This document shows positions 7,342 through 14,790 of a stretch of DNA of 18,068 bases, piece after piece; the first letter of the stretch is position 1, and every line of letters begins with the position of its first letter. A program made the position numbers and the translations under genes. The stretch lies in assembly GCA_052389755.1 (NCBI GenBank), contig JBQTHP010000269.1:1-18068 (forward strand), read 5' to 3'. The notes under the pieces are model-generated. The model did not search any database. It was not told the DNA's origin and worked only from the letters and a program-made list of their open reading frames with translations. This stretch comes from JBQTHP01 sp052389755. Its GTDB lineage: Bacteria > Pseudomonadota > Gammaproteobacteria > Steroidobacterales > Steroidobacteraceae.

Positions 7342-8547
7342 TCAGCCGCGACGCAGCAGCACGGCGCAGGCCACTCCGGATACGGCGTGCGCAACCGCGA
7401 CGCCCCATTCGCCGTCACGACGCTCGAGCTCCGCCAGCAGCGTGGTGAGCAGAATGGCGCCGGATGCTCCCATCGGGTGGCCCATCGCGAGATGCCCGCC
7501 GCTCTCGTTGGCACGCTCCGCGACCGCGCCGTAGCGCCGCCGGAAACGCGCCGGCACGGCGGCGAACGCTTCCATGAACTCGATGGCATCGGCGTCGGCG
7601 GGCGCGAGCCCGGCGCGCTCGAGGATGCGCTCGAACGCGATGAAACCGGCCTCGAACGGCTGCAGCGGATCGGCGTTCAGCTCGAGCAGCGCCGCGATCC
7701 GCGCGCGCGGTTTGAGACCGAGCTCCGCTCCCTTTGCGGCCGTGCCGATCAACGCAAGCGCGGCGCCGTCCGCGATCGGCGGGCAGTGTGCGATCGTATG
7801 CAGATGCTGAATCGGCCCGAGCCCGGGCGCGGAGCGTGCGATGAATGCATCCGGCCCAAGCGCGCCAAGCTCCGCGAACGCCGGGCCGAAGCGGGCGAGG
7901 TCGCCCGTGGTGAGTGCCGGACGCACGAGATCATCGTGCTCGACGCGGCTGCCGTCGGGTCGCTGCACGGGCGCGACACTGCTGCGATAGCGCCCTGCCT
8001 CCCACGCGCGGCCGGCTCGGCGATGGGATTCGACCGTCACCGCGTCGAGCTCCTCGCGCGTGATGCCCTCCTGCGTGGCGAGCCAGTCGGCGGTGATCGG
8101 CGGAGGAACGTATTTGAATCCGGCGGCGAGGGCAGCGTCGCGATAGAACGGTGCACGGTCCGCCTCGAAGCCCGCCTGCGACATGCACTCGACCCCGCCC
8201 GCGAGCGCAAGGCTCTCGTCCCCGGCTGCGATTGCGCGCGCGGCGCCCGCAACCGCGCTCAGGCCCGAGACGCAGTAGTTGTTCAGCGTGAGTGCGACTG
8301 CGGTATCCGGCAGCCCGGCATGCACGCGCGAGAGCAGCGCGATGTGGCCGCCCTGTGGACCGAACTGTGTGACGCAACCGAGCGCAAGGCGCTCGGTCGC
8401 GTCGATCGCCTCGGCGCCGTGACGCGCCCGCAGCCAGTCTGCGAGCTGGCGCACGAGCTCGTGCGGAGGCACCGTGGCGAGCGCGCCGTCCGGCTTGCCT
8501 TTCGTGCGCGGCGTGCGGACGGCATCGAACAGAAAGACATCGCCCAT
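7342..8547 (-). CDS. FadA-type thiolase with atypical active site
   Basis: A 401-residue thiolase-fold acyl-CoA acetyltransferase. The nucleophile is C92 in NNYCVSGLSAV, GGVECMS (118-123) follows, and the catalytic His is in GHPMGASG (356-363). Two usual residues are absent: the NEAF motif reads MEAFAAV (325-331), and the C-terminal loop that normally carries the acid/base Cys (C-x-GGG) reads AHAVSGVACAVLL (386-398). The protein may be a slower or specialised degradative thiolase, or act on an unusual 3-ketoacyl-CoA. It is third in an operon with the TonB receptor and an LEH-like gene, six bases after the latter's stop. GGTGAG upstream is a weak ribosome-binding site. This is a separate class from the SCP2-type thiolase at 2913. 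Confidence 0.85.
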   Translation of the reverse strand: MGDVFLFDAVRTPRTKGKPDGALATVPPHELVRQLADWLRARHGAEAIDATERLALGCVTQFGPQGGHIALLSRVHAGLPDTAVALTLNNYCVSGLSAVAGAARAIAAGDESLALAGGVECMSQAGFEADRAPFYRDAALAAGFKYVPPPITADWLATQEGITREELDAVTVESHRRAGRAWEAGRYRSSVAPVQRPDGSRVEHDDLVRPALTTGDLARFGPAFAELGALGPDAFIARSAPGLGPIQHLHTIAHCPPIADGAALALIGTAAKGAELGLKPRARIAALLELNADPLQPFEAGFIAFERILERAGLAPADADAIEFMEAFAAVPARFRRRYGAVAERANESGGHLAMGHPMGASGAILLTTLLAELERRDGEWGVAVAHAVSGVACAVLLRRG

Positions 8548-8553
8548 CGGCGC

Positions 8554-8934
8554 TCACCGATCGGTCGCGGTGGCCGCCGTGTTCATCTGAAAGTAGTCGC
8601 GCCAGCGAGCGATCTTGCCGTCGCGAAAGCGCATGCTGCCCATGTACTCGTTGCGCACGCGCTGGCCGGTGGTGGTGTCCGTGTACTCTTCCCAGCCTTC
8701 CATCAGCACCGTGTCGCCACTCTCGGCCCAGGTGTCGATCTTCCAGACGGTGTCTTTGGTGCGACCCCAGTAGTTGTCGAGAAACTTGCCCAGCTTTTCC
8801 GGCCCTTGCAGCGGTTTCGTGCCGACGTGGTAGTGGTACTCGAGATCAGGCGTCACGAGCGCGAGAACCGCCGTGCGGTCGCGGCGCTCGGCCGCCGCCT
8901 GCAGTTTGCGTACAACGTCGAACAGCGCGCCCAT
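8554..8934 (-). CDS. LEH/SnoaL-like NTF2-fold protein, cytosolic
   Basis: A 126-residue NTF2-fold protein with the C-terminal signature FRDGKIARWRDYFQ (103-116), typical of limonene-epoxide-hydrolase-like proteins. No signal peptide. The WRDY Asp is kept. The upstream Arg-x-Asp pair of true LEH is not seen (LMEGWEEYTD instead), so the catalytic triad is incomplete. It starts four bases after the stop of the TonB-dependent receptor and ends six bases before the thiolase start, so it is the middle gene of that operon. Substrate and reaction unknown; hydratase, isomerase or epoxide hydrolase activity on the imported compound is possible. Confidence 0.8.
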   Translation of the reverse strand: MGALFDVVRKLQAAAERRDRTAVLALVTPDLEYHYHVGTKPLQGPEKLGKFLDNYWGRTKDTVWKIDTWAESGDTVLMEGWEEYTDTTTGQRVRNEYMGSMRFRDGKIARWRDYFQMNTAATATDR

Positions 8935-8938
8935 GGGG

Positions 8939-11440
8939 TCAGAAGTTCCACGCGAAGTCGACGCCCCACGTGCGCGGCGCGCCGAACTGCGACACTTCCT
9001 CGCCGAAGAACGGGATGATGTTCACGCGATAGAGCTCATCGTCGAGGTTCTTGCCCCAGATCGCCACTTCCCACGGCGCATCCGGCGGTGCAAGCCCGAT
9101 GCGTGCATCGAGCAGGCCGTACGCGGGCTCCTCGGCAATGTTGTCGGTCGCCCAGAACATGTCGCTCTGCCACGTGTAGCTGACGCGGAAGTTCAGTGCA
9201 TCCGCCCACTGGCCGAGATTCATCGTGTAGTCGATGCCGCCGGTGATCTGCGTCTCCGGGGTGCGCTGCAGGCGGTTGCCCGAGCTGTCGAGGCGCTGGC
9301 CGGTGCTGGGGTTGATCGCCGACTCAAGGAAATCTTCGTACTTGGCGTCGACGTAGGAGCCCGAGAGGCTGAGGCGCAGGTCGTCCGTAGCGAGCAGCTG
9401 GAACTCTGCCTCGAGGCCCTCGATCTTGGCGCTCGCGGCGTTGTCGGTGATGTTGCAGAGACACGCGGCATTGGTCTGCGTGACCTGCAGGTTCTCGTAG
9501 TCCATCGTGAAGATGTCCGCGTTCAGCCGGACACGGCGGTTGAAGAGGTCCGTCTTCACGCCGATCTCGTAGTTGGTCGCCTCCTCGGGGTCGAACGGCG
9601 TGGTGGCCTGCGCGACGTTCGCGGGCGTGTCGTCGAAACCGCCGCCTTTGAAGCCCTTGGCGACCGTGGCGTACAGGAACACGTTCTCGCTCGCCTGCCA
9701 GTCGAGTGTGGCCTGCGGCGTGGTCTCGCTCCACTTCGCCGAGTAGGGCGTTGCGAAGCCGGTGCCGGCCGAGAAGATCCACTGGTTCGGGGCCGTGCAC
9801 GCGGCGGGGTTCGGTGAGACGAACGTGCCGTCGGGCCGCCTGCAGAGCGACTCGATCGTGACGTTGGCCCGCGGATCGTTCGGACTGAAGCGGTCGCCGG
9901 TCGCGACAACGAACCCGCTCACTTTCCCTTCCTTCTTGTCTTCCGTATGGCGCACGCCGACGCTCAGCTTCAACGCTTCGGTGAACTTGAAGCCGAGCTG
10001 CGCGAAGCCGGCGTAGTTTTCCATCTCGCCCTCGTTCACCCAGCGGTTCTCACCGCTCAGGGTGGACAGGGGATTGTTGCCGCCGGGCAGAACGGCACCG
10101 AGGAAGTTTTCGCCGATGAACCGATCGGTCTTGTCGATGTTGTCCTTCTTGTAGAACGCGCCGACGATCCAGTCGAACCGACTGTCGGGATTGCTGGAGG
10201 TGAGGCGCAATTCCTGGCTCAACTGGTCCGCCTCGACCGCCTCACCGACCGGCTGCGCGAAGAGGAACTGACCGTTGTTCGACGTGGCCGGGCGCGTGCC
10301 GTAGGTCGTATTGAGGAACGCGATGTAGGCCTGCCATTGCGCGACGCTCCAGCCGAGCGCCTCAGGGCCGGAGCCGGTCTGGTCGTAGAGCTGCGCGCTG
10401 TCGACCGTGCGGAAGCCGGACAGCGAGTTGAACGTAAACCTGCCGAAGTCCTTTTCGACGTCGAGCGTGAGCCCGCCGCCGTCGCGCTCGAGGAACTGCT
10501 GGATCCGCTCTTCGCCCTGGTATTGCACGCTCTGGGCCACGTTCGTTCGCGGATCGCCGAGCCCGAGGAACATCCGCAGATTGCTCCACGGCCGCGTGCA
10601 GTTCGTTCGCAGGTACGAGGTCTCGCAGCTCGGCGTACCTCCCGCGACGGGGACCGTGTTGATGCCGTTCGTTTCATCCTTGGTGTAGTCGAGGATGCCG
10701 CGCACGCGCCAGCCGCCTTCGCCCGGATCCCAGAGCAGCTGGGCGCGCGCCTGGATCGACTCGAGGTCTTCGACGTCGCGGTCGTGCAGCAGGTCCCTGG
10801 CATATCCGTCGTGCTGGCGCGCCTGGAACGAGAAGCGGCCGGCAACGGCATCGCTGAGTCCGCCCGTCACGAAGCCCGACAACAACACGGCGTCATAGTC
10901 GCCGTAGGAGGCGAGCAGCCGCCCTGACGCCTCCTGTTGGGGCTGTGCGGTGATGATGCTCAGCGCGCCGCCCACGACGTTCTTGCCGAGCAGCACGCCT
11001 TGTGGGCCGCGAATGACCTCGATGCGCTCGAGGTCGTAGAAGTCGAAGTTGAAGTCGCCGGTGCGGCCGATATACACGCCGTCGACGAACGTGCCGACCG
11101 ACGGATCGGCCGTGGGCGAGTCGAGGCGCGTGTTCGTGATGCCGCGCATGTTGAGCTCTGCGTCGAGCGGCGAGAGCGCCGTGAACGAGAACGCCGGCAC
11201 GGTGTTCGCGAGATCGGAGACGCCGAAGACCTTCTCTTCCTCGAGCGTTTCACCGGAATAGGCGGTGATGGCGACCGGAGTCGTCTGCAGGTTCGTCTCG
11301 CGGCGCTGCGCCGTGACGACGACTTCCTCGAGCGCCTGAGCGCTCGCTGTGGGTACACCGGCGGCGAGGCCGGCCGTGCCGAGGACGGCGGAAATGATGG
11401 CGCGAAGCTTCCGTGCGCGACTGGTGGCATAGAAGTTCAT
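8939..11440 (-). CDS. TonB-dependent outer-membrane receptor
   Basis: An 833-residue TonB-dependent receptor. A signal peptide spans about residues 1-35 (MNFYATSRARKLRAII, ending ASAQA), followed by a TonB-box-like LEEVVVTAQRRE (37-48). The plug domain carries LNMRGITNT, PSVGTFVDGVYIGR and ERIEVIRGPQGVLLGKN; a long beta-barrel follows and the chain ends in WNF with terminal Phe. The style matches receptors common in sphingomonads and steroid- or terpenoid-degrading gammaproteobacteria, which import hydrophobic nutrients with TonB/ExbBD energy. The ATG at 11440 is chosen over longer upstream frames because AGGGGG lies about four bases upstream and the signal peptide starts here. It leads an operon with the LEH-like and thiolase genes. 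Copy 4 of the shared element lies 36 bases upstream. Confidence 0.95.
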   Translation of the reverse strand: MNFYATSRARKLRAIISAVLGTAGLAAGVPTASAQALEEVVVTAQRRETNLQTTPVAITAYSGETLEEEKVFGVSDLANTVPAFSFTALSPLDAELNMRGITNTRLDSPTADPSVGTFVDGVYIGRTGDFNFDFYDLERIEVIRGPQGVLLGKNVVGGALSIITAQPQQEASGRLLASYGDYDAVLLSGFVTGGLSDAVAGRFSFQARQHDGYARDLLHDRDVEDLESIQARAQLLWDPGEGGWRVRGILDYTKDETNGINTVPVAGGTPSCETSYLRTNCTRPWSNLRMFLGLGDPRTNVAQSVQYQGEERIQQFLERDGGGLTLDVEKDFGRFTFNSLSGFRTVDSAQLYDQTGSGPEALGWSVAQWQAYIAFLNTTYGTRPATSNNGQFLFAQPVGEAVEADQLSQELRLTSSNPDSRFDWIVGAFYKKDNIDKTDRFIGENFLGAVLPGGNNPLSTLSGENRWVNEGEMENYAGFAQLGFKFTEALKLSVGVRHTEDKKEGKVSGFVVATGDRFSPNDPRANVTIESLCRRPDGTFVSPNPAACTAPNQWIFSAGTGFATPYSAKWSETTPQATLDWQASENVFLYATVAKGFKGGGFDDTPANVAQATTPFDPEEATNYEIGVKTDLFNRRVRLNADIFTMDYENLQVTQTNAACLCNITDNAASAKIEGLEAEFQLLATDDLRLSLSGSYVDAKYEDFLESAINPSTGQRLDSSGNRLQRTPETQITGGIDYTMNLGQWADALNFRVSYTWQSDMFWATDNIAEEPAYGLLDARIGLAPPDAPWEVAIWGKNLDDELYRVNIIPFFGEEVSQFGAPRTWGVDFAWNF

Positions 11441-11476
11441 CGAACCCCCTGGGAACGCCGGAGCGTAGTGTTCTGA

Positions 11477-11497
11477 CGTGACTTGCACAACGAGACG
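11477..11497 (-). promoter_or_regulatory. Shared promoter-proximal element, copy 4
   Basis: On the minus strand it reads CGTCTCGTTGTGC then AAGTCACG, 17 of 21 identical to the copy at 5894. The end bases change from A...T to C...G, which keeps the partial dyad symmetry. It points toward the TonB-receptor gene. Confidence 0.5.
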
Positions 11498-11534
11498 TAC
11501 AGAGCTTACCCCCGCGCTCCGGGACGGTGCAAGG

Positions 11535-11548
11535 CCGCTCGGGAGCGG
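11535..11548 (-). terminator. Weak hairpin after the DapB-like gene
   Basis: CCGCT / AGCGG with a four-base loop lies about 30 bases beyond the stop at 11580, before the TonB-receptor promoter element. No T-run follows. A weak terminator or chance structure. Confidence 0.25.
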
Positions 11549-11579
11549 TGCACCGCCGGCCGTTGCGTGCGCGAGACGG

Positions 11580-12665
11580 TCAGCGCAGCCGCGCGCGATA
11601 CGGCGCGAGCGCTGGGAACGCGAAGAAGCCGGGCGGCGAGGCGAGGACGTCCGGAATCGCACGGAGCGCGATCGCGACGGTCGCGTCCACCGCCGCGCGG
11701 GTGTGGGGCGCGTCGGGATCGGGGTCGTCGATCACGATCGTCGCCCGGACGTTCGGCCGGCCGCGGATTTCGATGCGCCAGGACGCGGCGTCCCGCCCGG
11801 ATGCGCCCTGCAGCGCGGGGTCCGCGGTCCACGTGACGGAATGCACGAGCTCGACGCCACTTTCGAGCAGGCCGCGCCATCGCCAGTTGGTCGCGGCCAC
11901 GGTCCCACGGCGAATCTCGCCGGCGCGGATCGAAAGGTCGCGCGGCGCAAGCGTGGTGGAGTGCTCTGGGACGAGGCTCGCCAAGCGCGCGCCCAGCGCA
12001 TCGGCCACCGTGTGAAGCACTTCCATGAACAGCTCGCTATACATCGTGGCGATCGGCTCGCTCGCGACGTCGCGCTCCGCCGGATTCGCGCCGAACCCCA
12101 TCAGGCCAAACACGAAATCGGGGGAGGGCATGTTCGACGCGTCCGCGACCTCGAAGCACGCGACCGAATCGAGGCGTGCGCACATCCCGGTCAGCATCGT
12201 CGCGAGCCGCTCGGCGATGAACCCCGGGTTCAGCCCGACGCCGGTGAGCGTGCTGCCGCCGCGCCGGCACGCCGCGAGCAAGGGCCCCGCATAGGCGACA
12301 CCGTGGCAGGCCGGATGATGAAACCCTGCCGTCGAGATCACGTCGACGCCGGCGCCCAGCAATGCGGCGATGTCGCCGTTCTGGCGGTCGTACGGCTCGG
12401 TGATGCGCGACATGTGCAGCACGACGTCCGGCTCGAGCGCGAGCACGTCCTCGATGCGGTTGGTGGCACGCACGCCGGTGGCGGGGCGACGCGCGATATC
12501 GCCGGCATCGATGCCCACTTTGCGTTCGTCGTAGACATACACGCCGACGAGCTCGAGGTCTGGATGATCGATGACGCGCCGCAGGGCCGTGCGGCCCATC
12601 GACCCCGTTGCCCACTGCACGACGCGATACACGCCAGGCGCGTTCAGTGCCGCCGCGGCGCCCAC
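11580..12665 (-). CDS. DapB-like NAD(P)H-dependent dehydrogenase (amine dehydrogenase family)
   Basis: A 361-residue protein resembling dihydrodipicolinate-reductase-like dehydrogenases, the group that includes 2,4-diaminopentanoate dehydrogenase and many uncharacterised mycobacterial and proteobacterial members. The Rossmann start is YRVVQWATGSMGRTALRRVIDHPDLELVGVYV; ALEPDVVLHMS, DVISTAGFHHP and LNPGFIAERL follow. It should use NAD(P)H on a carbonyl, imine or amine, but the substrate is not known, and its catabolic context argues against lysine biosynthesis. The GTG at 12665 is chosen because residues before it overlap the upstream gene too far. It overlaps the DUF1295 stop (12644) by 22 bases. 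It is the last gene of the four-gene minus operon. Confidence 0.75.
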   Translation of the reverse strand: MGAAAALNAPGVYRVVQWATGSMGRTALRRVIDHPDLELVGVYVYDERKVGIDAGDIARRPATGVRATNRIEDVLALEPDVVLHMSRITEPYDRQNGDIAALLGAGVDVISTAGFHHPACHGVAYAGPLLAACRRGGSTLTGVGLNPGFIAERLATMLTGMCARLDSVACFEVADASNMPSPDFVFGLMGFGANPAERDVASEPIATMYSELFMEVLHTVADALGARLASLVPEHSTTLAPRDLSIRAGEIRRGTVAATNWRWRGLLESGVELVHSVTWTADPALQGASGRDAASWRIEIRGRPNVRATIVIDDPDPDAPHTRAAVDATVAIALRAIPDVLASPPGFFAFPALAPYRARLR

Positions 12666-13456
12666 GGAAAGAAACCGGAAGTGCGCGCCACGTAGTCGGC
12701 GTACTCTGGCCGCGCGCGGCGCATGCGCTTTTCGAGCAGCTTCTTCCCCGTGACGTTGAGCAGAAAGTGGGTCATCAGCAGCGGCGAGAACACGGTCGCG
12801 ATCCCGACCGGGTGATCGCACGCGATGAGCCACAGTCCCCACCAGAGGCACGCGTTGCCGAAATAGTTCGGATGACGGCTGTACCGCCACAGCCCCCGGT
12901 CCATGACACGCCCGTTGTTCGCGGGATTCCCCTTGAAGCGCGCGAGCTGCCAGTCGGCGACCGCCTCGAACGCGAAGCCGACGGTCCAGAGGATGGCACC
13001 CGCTATCGCCGGAGCTCCGAGTGTTTCAGGACGCACGAGATACTGCGCGAGCTGCACCGGAATGGAGATCAGCCAGACGAGCGCACCCTGCAGCAGGAAC
13101 ACCTTCGTTAGCGTATGCCAGTGCAGGCTCGTCTTGTGGCGGTCGCGGAACGCAGCCGCGTAGCGCGGGTCCTCGCCTTTGCCGTGGTTGCGCCAGAAAA
13201 GATACACGCCGAGGCGCGCAGCCCAGGCGACTGTCAGCGTAGTCACGAGCACACGCCGCGCGTCGACACCGTGGCCTTCCGACAGCACCCACCCGGCGAG
13301 CGCCACGATTCCGAACGCCGGCCCCCAGAAGATATCGATGATGCTCACGTCCCTGAGGCGGATGCTGAGCAGCCAGAGCGCGAGCACGCACGCGAGCAGC
13401 ACGGCTGCGGTGACCCACAGGTTGTGGCCGAGGCCAGGCGCTAGGTCGGCGAGCAT
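12644..13456 (-). CDS. DUF1295 membrane reductase (steroid 5-alpha-reductase-like)
   Basis: A 270-residue polytopic membrane protein of the DUF1295/steroid-5-alpha-reductase C-terminal family. Several hydrophobic segments are visible, including about 12-33, 41-59, 70-88 and 117-140. Family signatures are GKGEDPRY (92-99) and GLWRYSRHPNYFG (188-200), the NADPH-binding and active region shared with steroid reductases and isoprenylcysteine methyltransferases. Likely role: NADPH-dependent reduction of a conjugated double bond in a lipophilic molecule at the inner membrane. In the sequence as given, this frame is open upstream and continuous with the SDR gene, because of an apparent +1 shift near 13527-13537. 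The ATG at 13456 is taken as the native start, overlapping the SDR's probable original stop at 13441-13443. Confidence 0.85.
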   Translation of the reverse strand: MLADLAPGLGHNLWVTAAVLLACVLALWLLSIRLRDVSIIDIFWGPAFGIVALAGWVLSEGHGVDARRVLVTTLTVAWAARLGVYLFWRNHGKGEDPRYAAAFRDRHKTSLHWHTLTKVFLLQGALVWLISIPVQLAQYLVRPETLGAPAIAGAILWTVGFAFEAVADWQLARFKGNPANNGRVMDRGLWRYSRHPNYFGNACLWWGLWLIACDHPVGIATVFSPLLMTHFLLNVTGKKLLEKRMRRARPEYADYVARTSGFFPWAPRRH

Positions 13457-14260
13457 TGGCGAACCCCCGGAACGGCGCGGAAAAAATCGTCGAACGCGGC
13501 GAGCGCGTCGTGAAACTCTCGCAACTCGCGGGCGGAAGCCTCCCTTGCCCGCGACGATGGTGCAGCCATTGAGCGTGCACTGCTCGCTTGCAAGGTACGC
13601 GATCAACGGTGCCACCCACTCAGAGCGCAGCTGGGCAGCGACATCAGGTGCGGCGTGAGGCGCCGTCATCCTGGTCGTCGCATAGGGCGCCACGGCATTG
13701 CAGTAGACGTTGTGTAAAGCACCCTCCTGCGCGAGCGATCGCGCGAGCGCAATGAGCGCGGCTTTCGACGCCGCATACGCCGTCAGCCCGTGCAAGCCGT
13801 ACAACCCGGCGGAGGATGTGGACATCACGATGCGCCCGAAGCCGGCCTCGCGCATGCGCGCGTACGCCGCGTGAGTCGCGTAGAGCGTGCCGTGGAAGTT
13901 CGGCTCGAACACGTCGACGAACTCCGCGAGCGTCAGCCGGTGAAACGTCCGATGCTGGTCGACGCCCGCGTTGTTGACGAGCGCATCGAGCCGTCCCCAC
14001 ATGTCGAGCGCCTGTGTGACGAGCCGTTCGCCCGAGCGCGCATCGCGAACGTCGTCGAAATTCGGCACCGCCTCGCCGCCGGCGGCGCGGATCGCCGCAA
14101 CGGTACGTTCAGCGCTCGTCTCGCCCGGGCCTTCACCCGCGTGCCGGCGGTTGTTCACGACGACACGGGCTCCGCGGTTCGCGATATATAAAGAGTACGC
14201 GCGCCCGAGCCCGTGGCCCGCGCCCGTTACGATCGCCACCCGACCGTCGAAACGGATCAC
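13441..14260 (-). CDS. Short-chain dehydrogenase/reductase with frameshifted C-terminus
   Basis: A classical SDR that oxidises or reduces a hydroxyl/keto group with NAD(P). The cofactor motif is TGAGHGLG (12-19), NNAG is at 96-99, the catalytic Ser lies in MSTSSAG (146-152), and YAASK is at 162-166. It resembles the multifunctional-enzyme-2 / 3-hydroxyacyl-CoA type (ending TIVAGKGGF). The GTG start at 14260 overlaps the upstream stop. From about residue 243 the frame becomes Arg-rich (VARVSRRARRVRRFFPRR) and continues into the DUF1295 gene to 12644. Skipping one base near 13527-13537 instead gives ELREFHDALAAFDDFFRAV and a stop at 13443-13441. That is a natural-looking tail and gives the coordinates used here. 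It could be a real mutation creating a fusion, a sequencing error, or programmed shifting; I favour one of the first two. Confidence 0.8.
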
Positions 14261-14727
14261 TGCCGCACTTCGGTGGCCGGCTGCACTCCCATCTCTTTCA
14301 GAAGCTGCGCGTAGTCGTAGTACTCGCGCCAGACGTTTATCCGGCCGCCTTCGACCTCGAGAACGCCGACCACCGGCACCGCGCCGGCGTGGCCCTTGTA
14401 GACGAAGTCGTCGACGCGCTCGACGAACACCCGGCCGTCGATCACGCCGATGGTGCGCACCTTGAGGTCGATGCGCGAGATGCCGGGTGCGAGCCGCCCG
14501 AGCCGCTCGCGGATCGCGGCGCGTCCGACGACGGGCTCATGCATCATGCTCTGCAGCACGCCGTCTTCGGCGAAGAGCCCGTAAACCTTCTCCCAGTCGA
14601 GCGCCTGCCATGCCGCGAACATCTGGCGCACGACGCTCAGCTTCTCCGCGTCGCCGTCCGCACGCGCGGGCGGGGTCGCGCCACAGCCGACGATCAGGCT
14701 GGCTCCGAGGATCACGAGTGCGCGCAT
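14257..14727 (-). CDS. LEH/SnoaL-like lipoprotein
   Basis: A 156-residue NTF2-fold protein with a lipoprotein signal: MRALVILGASLIVGCGA, lipobox IVGC with Cys15 as the probable lipidated residue. The mature domain has the LEH-like features FVERVDDFVY (101-110), with the Arg-x-Asp pair, and GGRINVWREYYD (127-138), where the usual WRDYFD Asp is replaced by Glu. It may hydrolyse epoxides, isomerise, or bind a hydrophobic ligand at a membrane face in the periplasm. AGGAGG lies seven bases before the ATG, inside the loop of a small hairpin (14728-14744). It is first in the operon: its TGA overlaps the SDR GTG. Being membrane-anchored is unusual for this fold. Confidence 0.8.
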   Translation of the reverse strand: MRALVILGASLIVGCGATPPARADGDAEKLSVVRQMFAAWQALDWEKVYGLFAEDGVLQSMMHEPVVGRAAIRERLGRLAPGISRIDLKVRTIGVIDGRVFVERVDDFVYKGHAGAVPVVGVLEVEGGRINVWREYYDYAQLLKEMGVQPATEVRQ

Positions 14728-14744
14728 GACGAGTCCTCCTCGTC
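14728..14744 (-). promoter_or_regulatory. Hairpin enclosing the ribosome-binding site of the lipoprotein gene
   Basis: GACGAG / CTCGTC form a perfect 6-bp stem. The loop and adjoining stem base hold the AGGAGG ribosome-binding site, and the hairpin ends immediately before the ATG at 14727. If it folds in the mRNA it could restrict initiation. Confidence 0.35.
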
Positions 14745-14749
14745 GGTCT

Positions 14750-14765
14750 TATAATGCCAGTGACT
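14750..14765 (+). promoter_or_regulatory. Promoter with perfect -10 box; related to the shared element
   Basis: TATAATGCCAGTGACT contains a consensus -10 hexamer (14750-14755) where copies 1 and 3 have TATCGT. It is followed, with a shorter spacer, by the same AGTGACT. It points to the SnoaL-like gene at 14791. No clear -35 box is seen. It lies in a 63-base divergent gap. Confidence 0.45.
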
Positions 14766-14790
14766 TAAAGGCGCAACTCTCGGGTGTCCA

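Noticed and set aside
7387..9018. Plus-strand frame of 543 codons opposite the thiolase and LEH-like genes
   Set aside because: It crosses two well-supported minus-strand genes, is Arg-rich, and matches no family.
11441..11662. N-terminal extension of the TonB receptor by 74 residues
   Set aside because: The extension is Arg-rich, covers the promoter element, and would bury the signal peptide; ATG 11440 has a good ribosome-binding site.
11478..12695. Plus-strand frame of 405 codons opposite the DapB-like gene
   Set aside because: Antisense shadow; the minus strand has a clear Rossmann domain.
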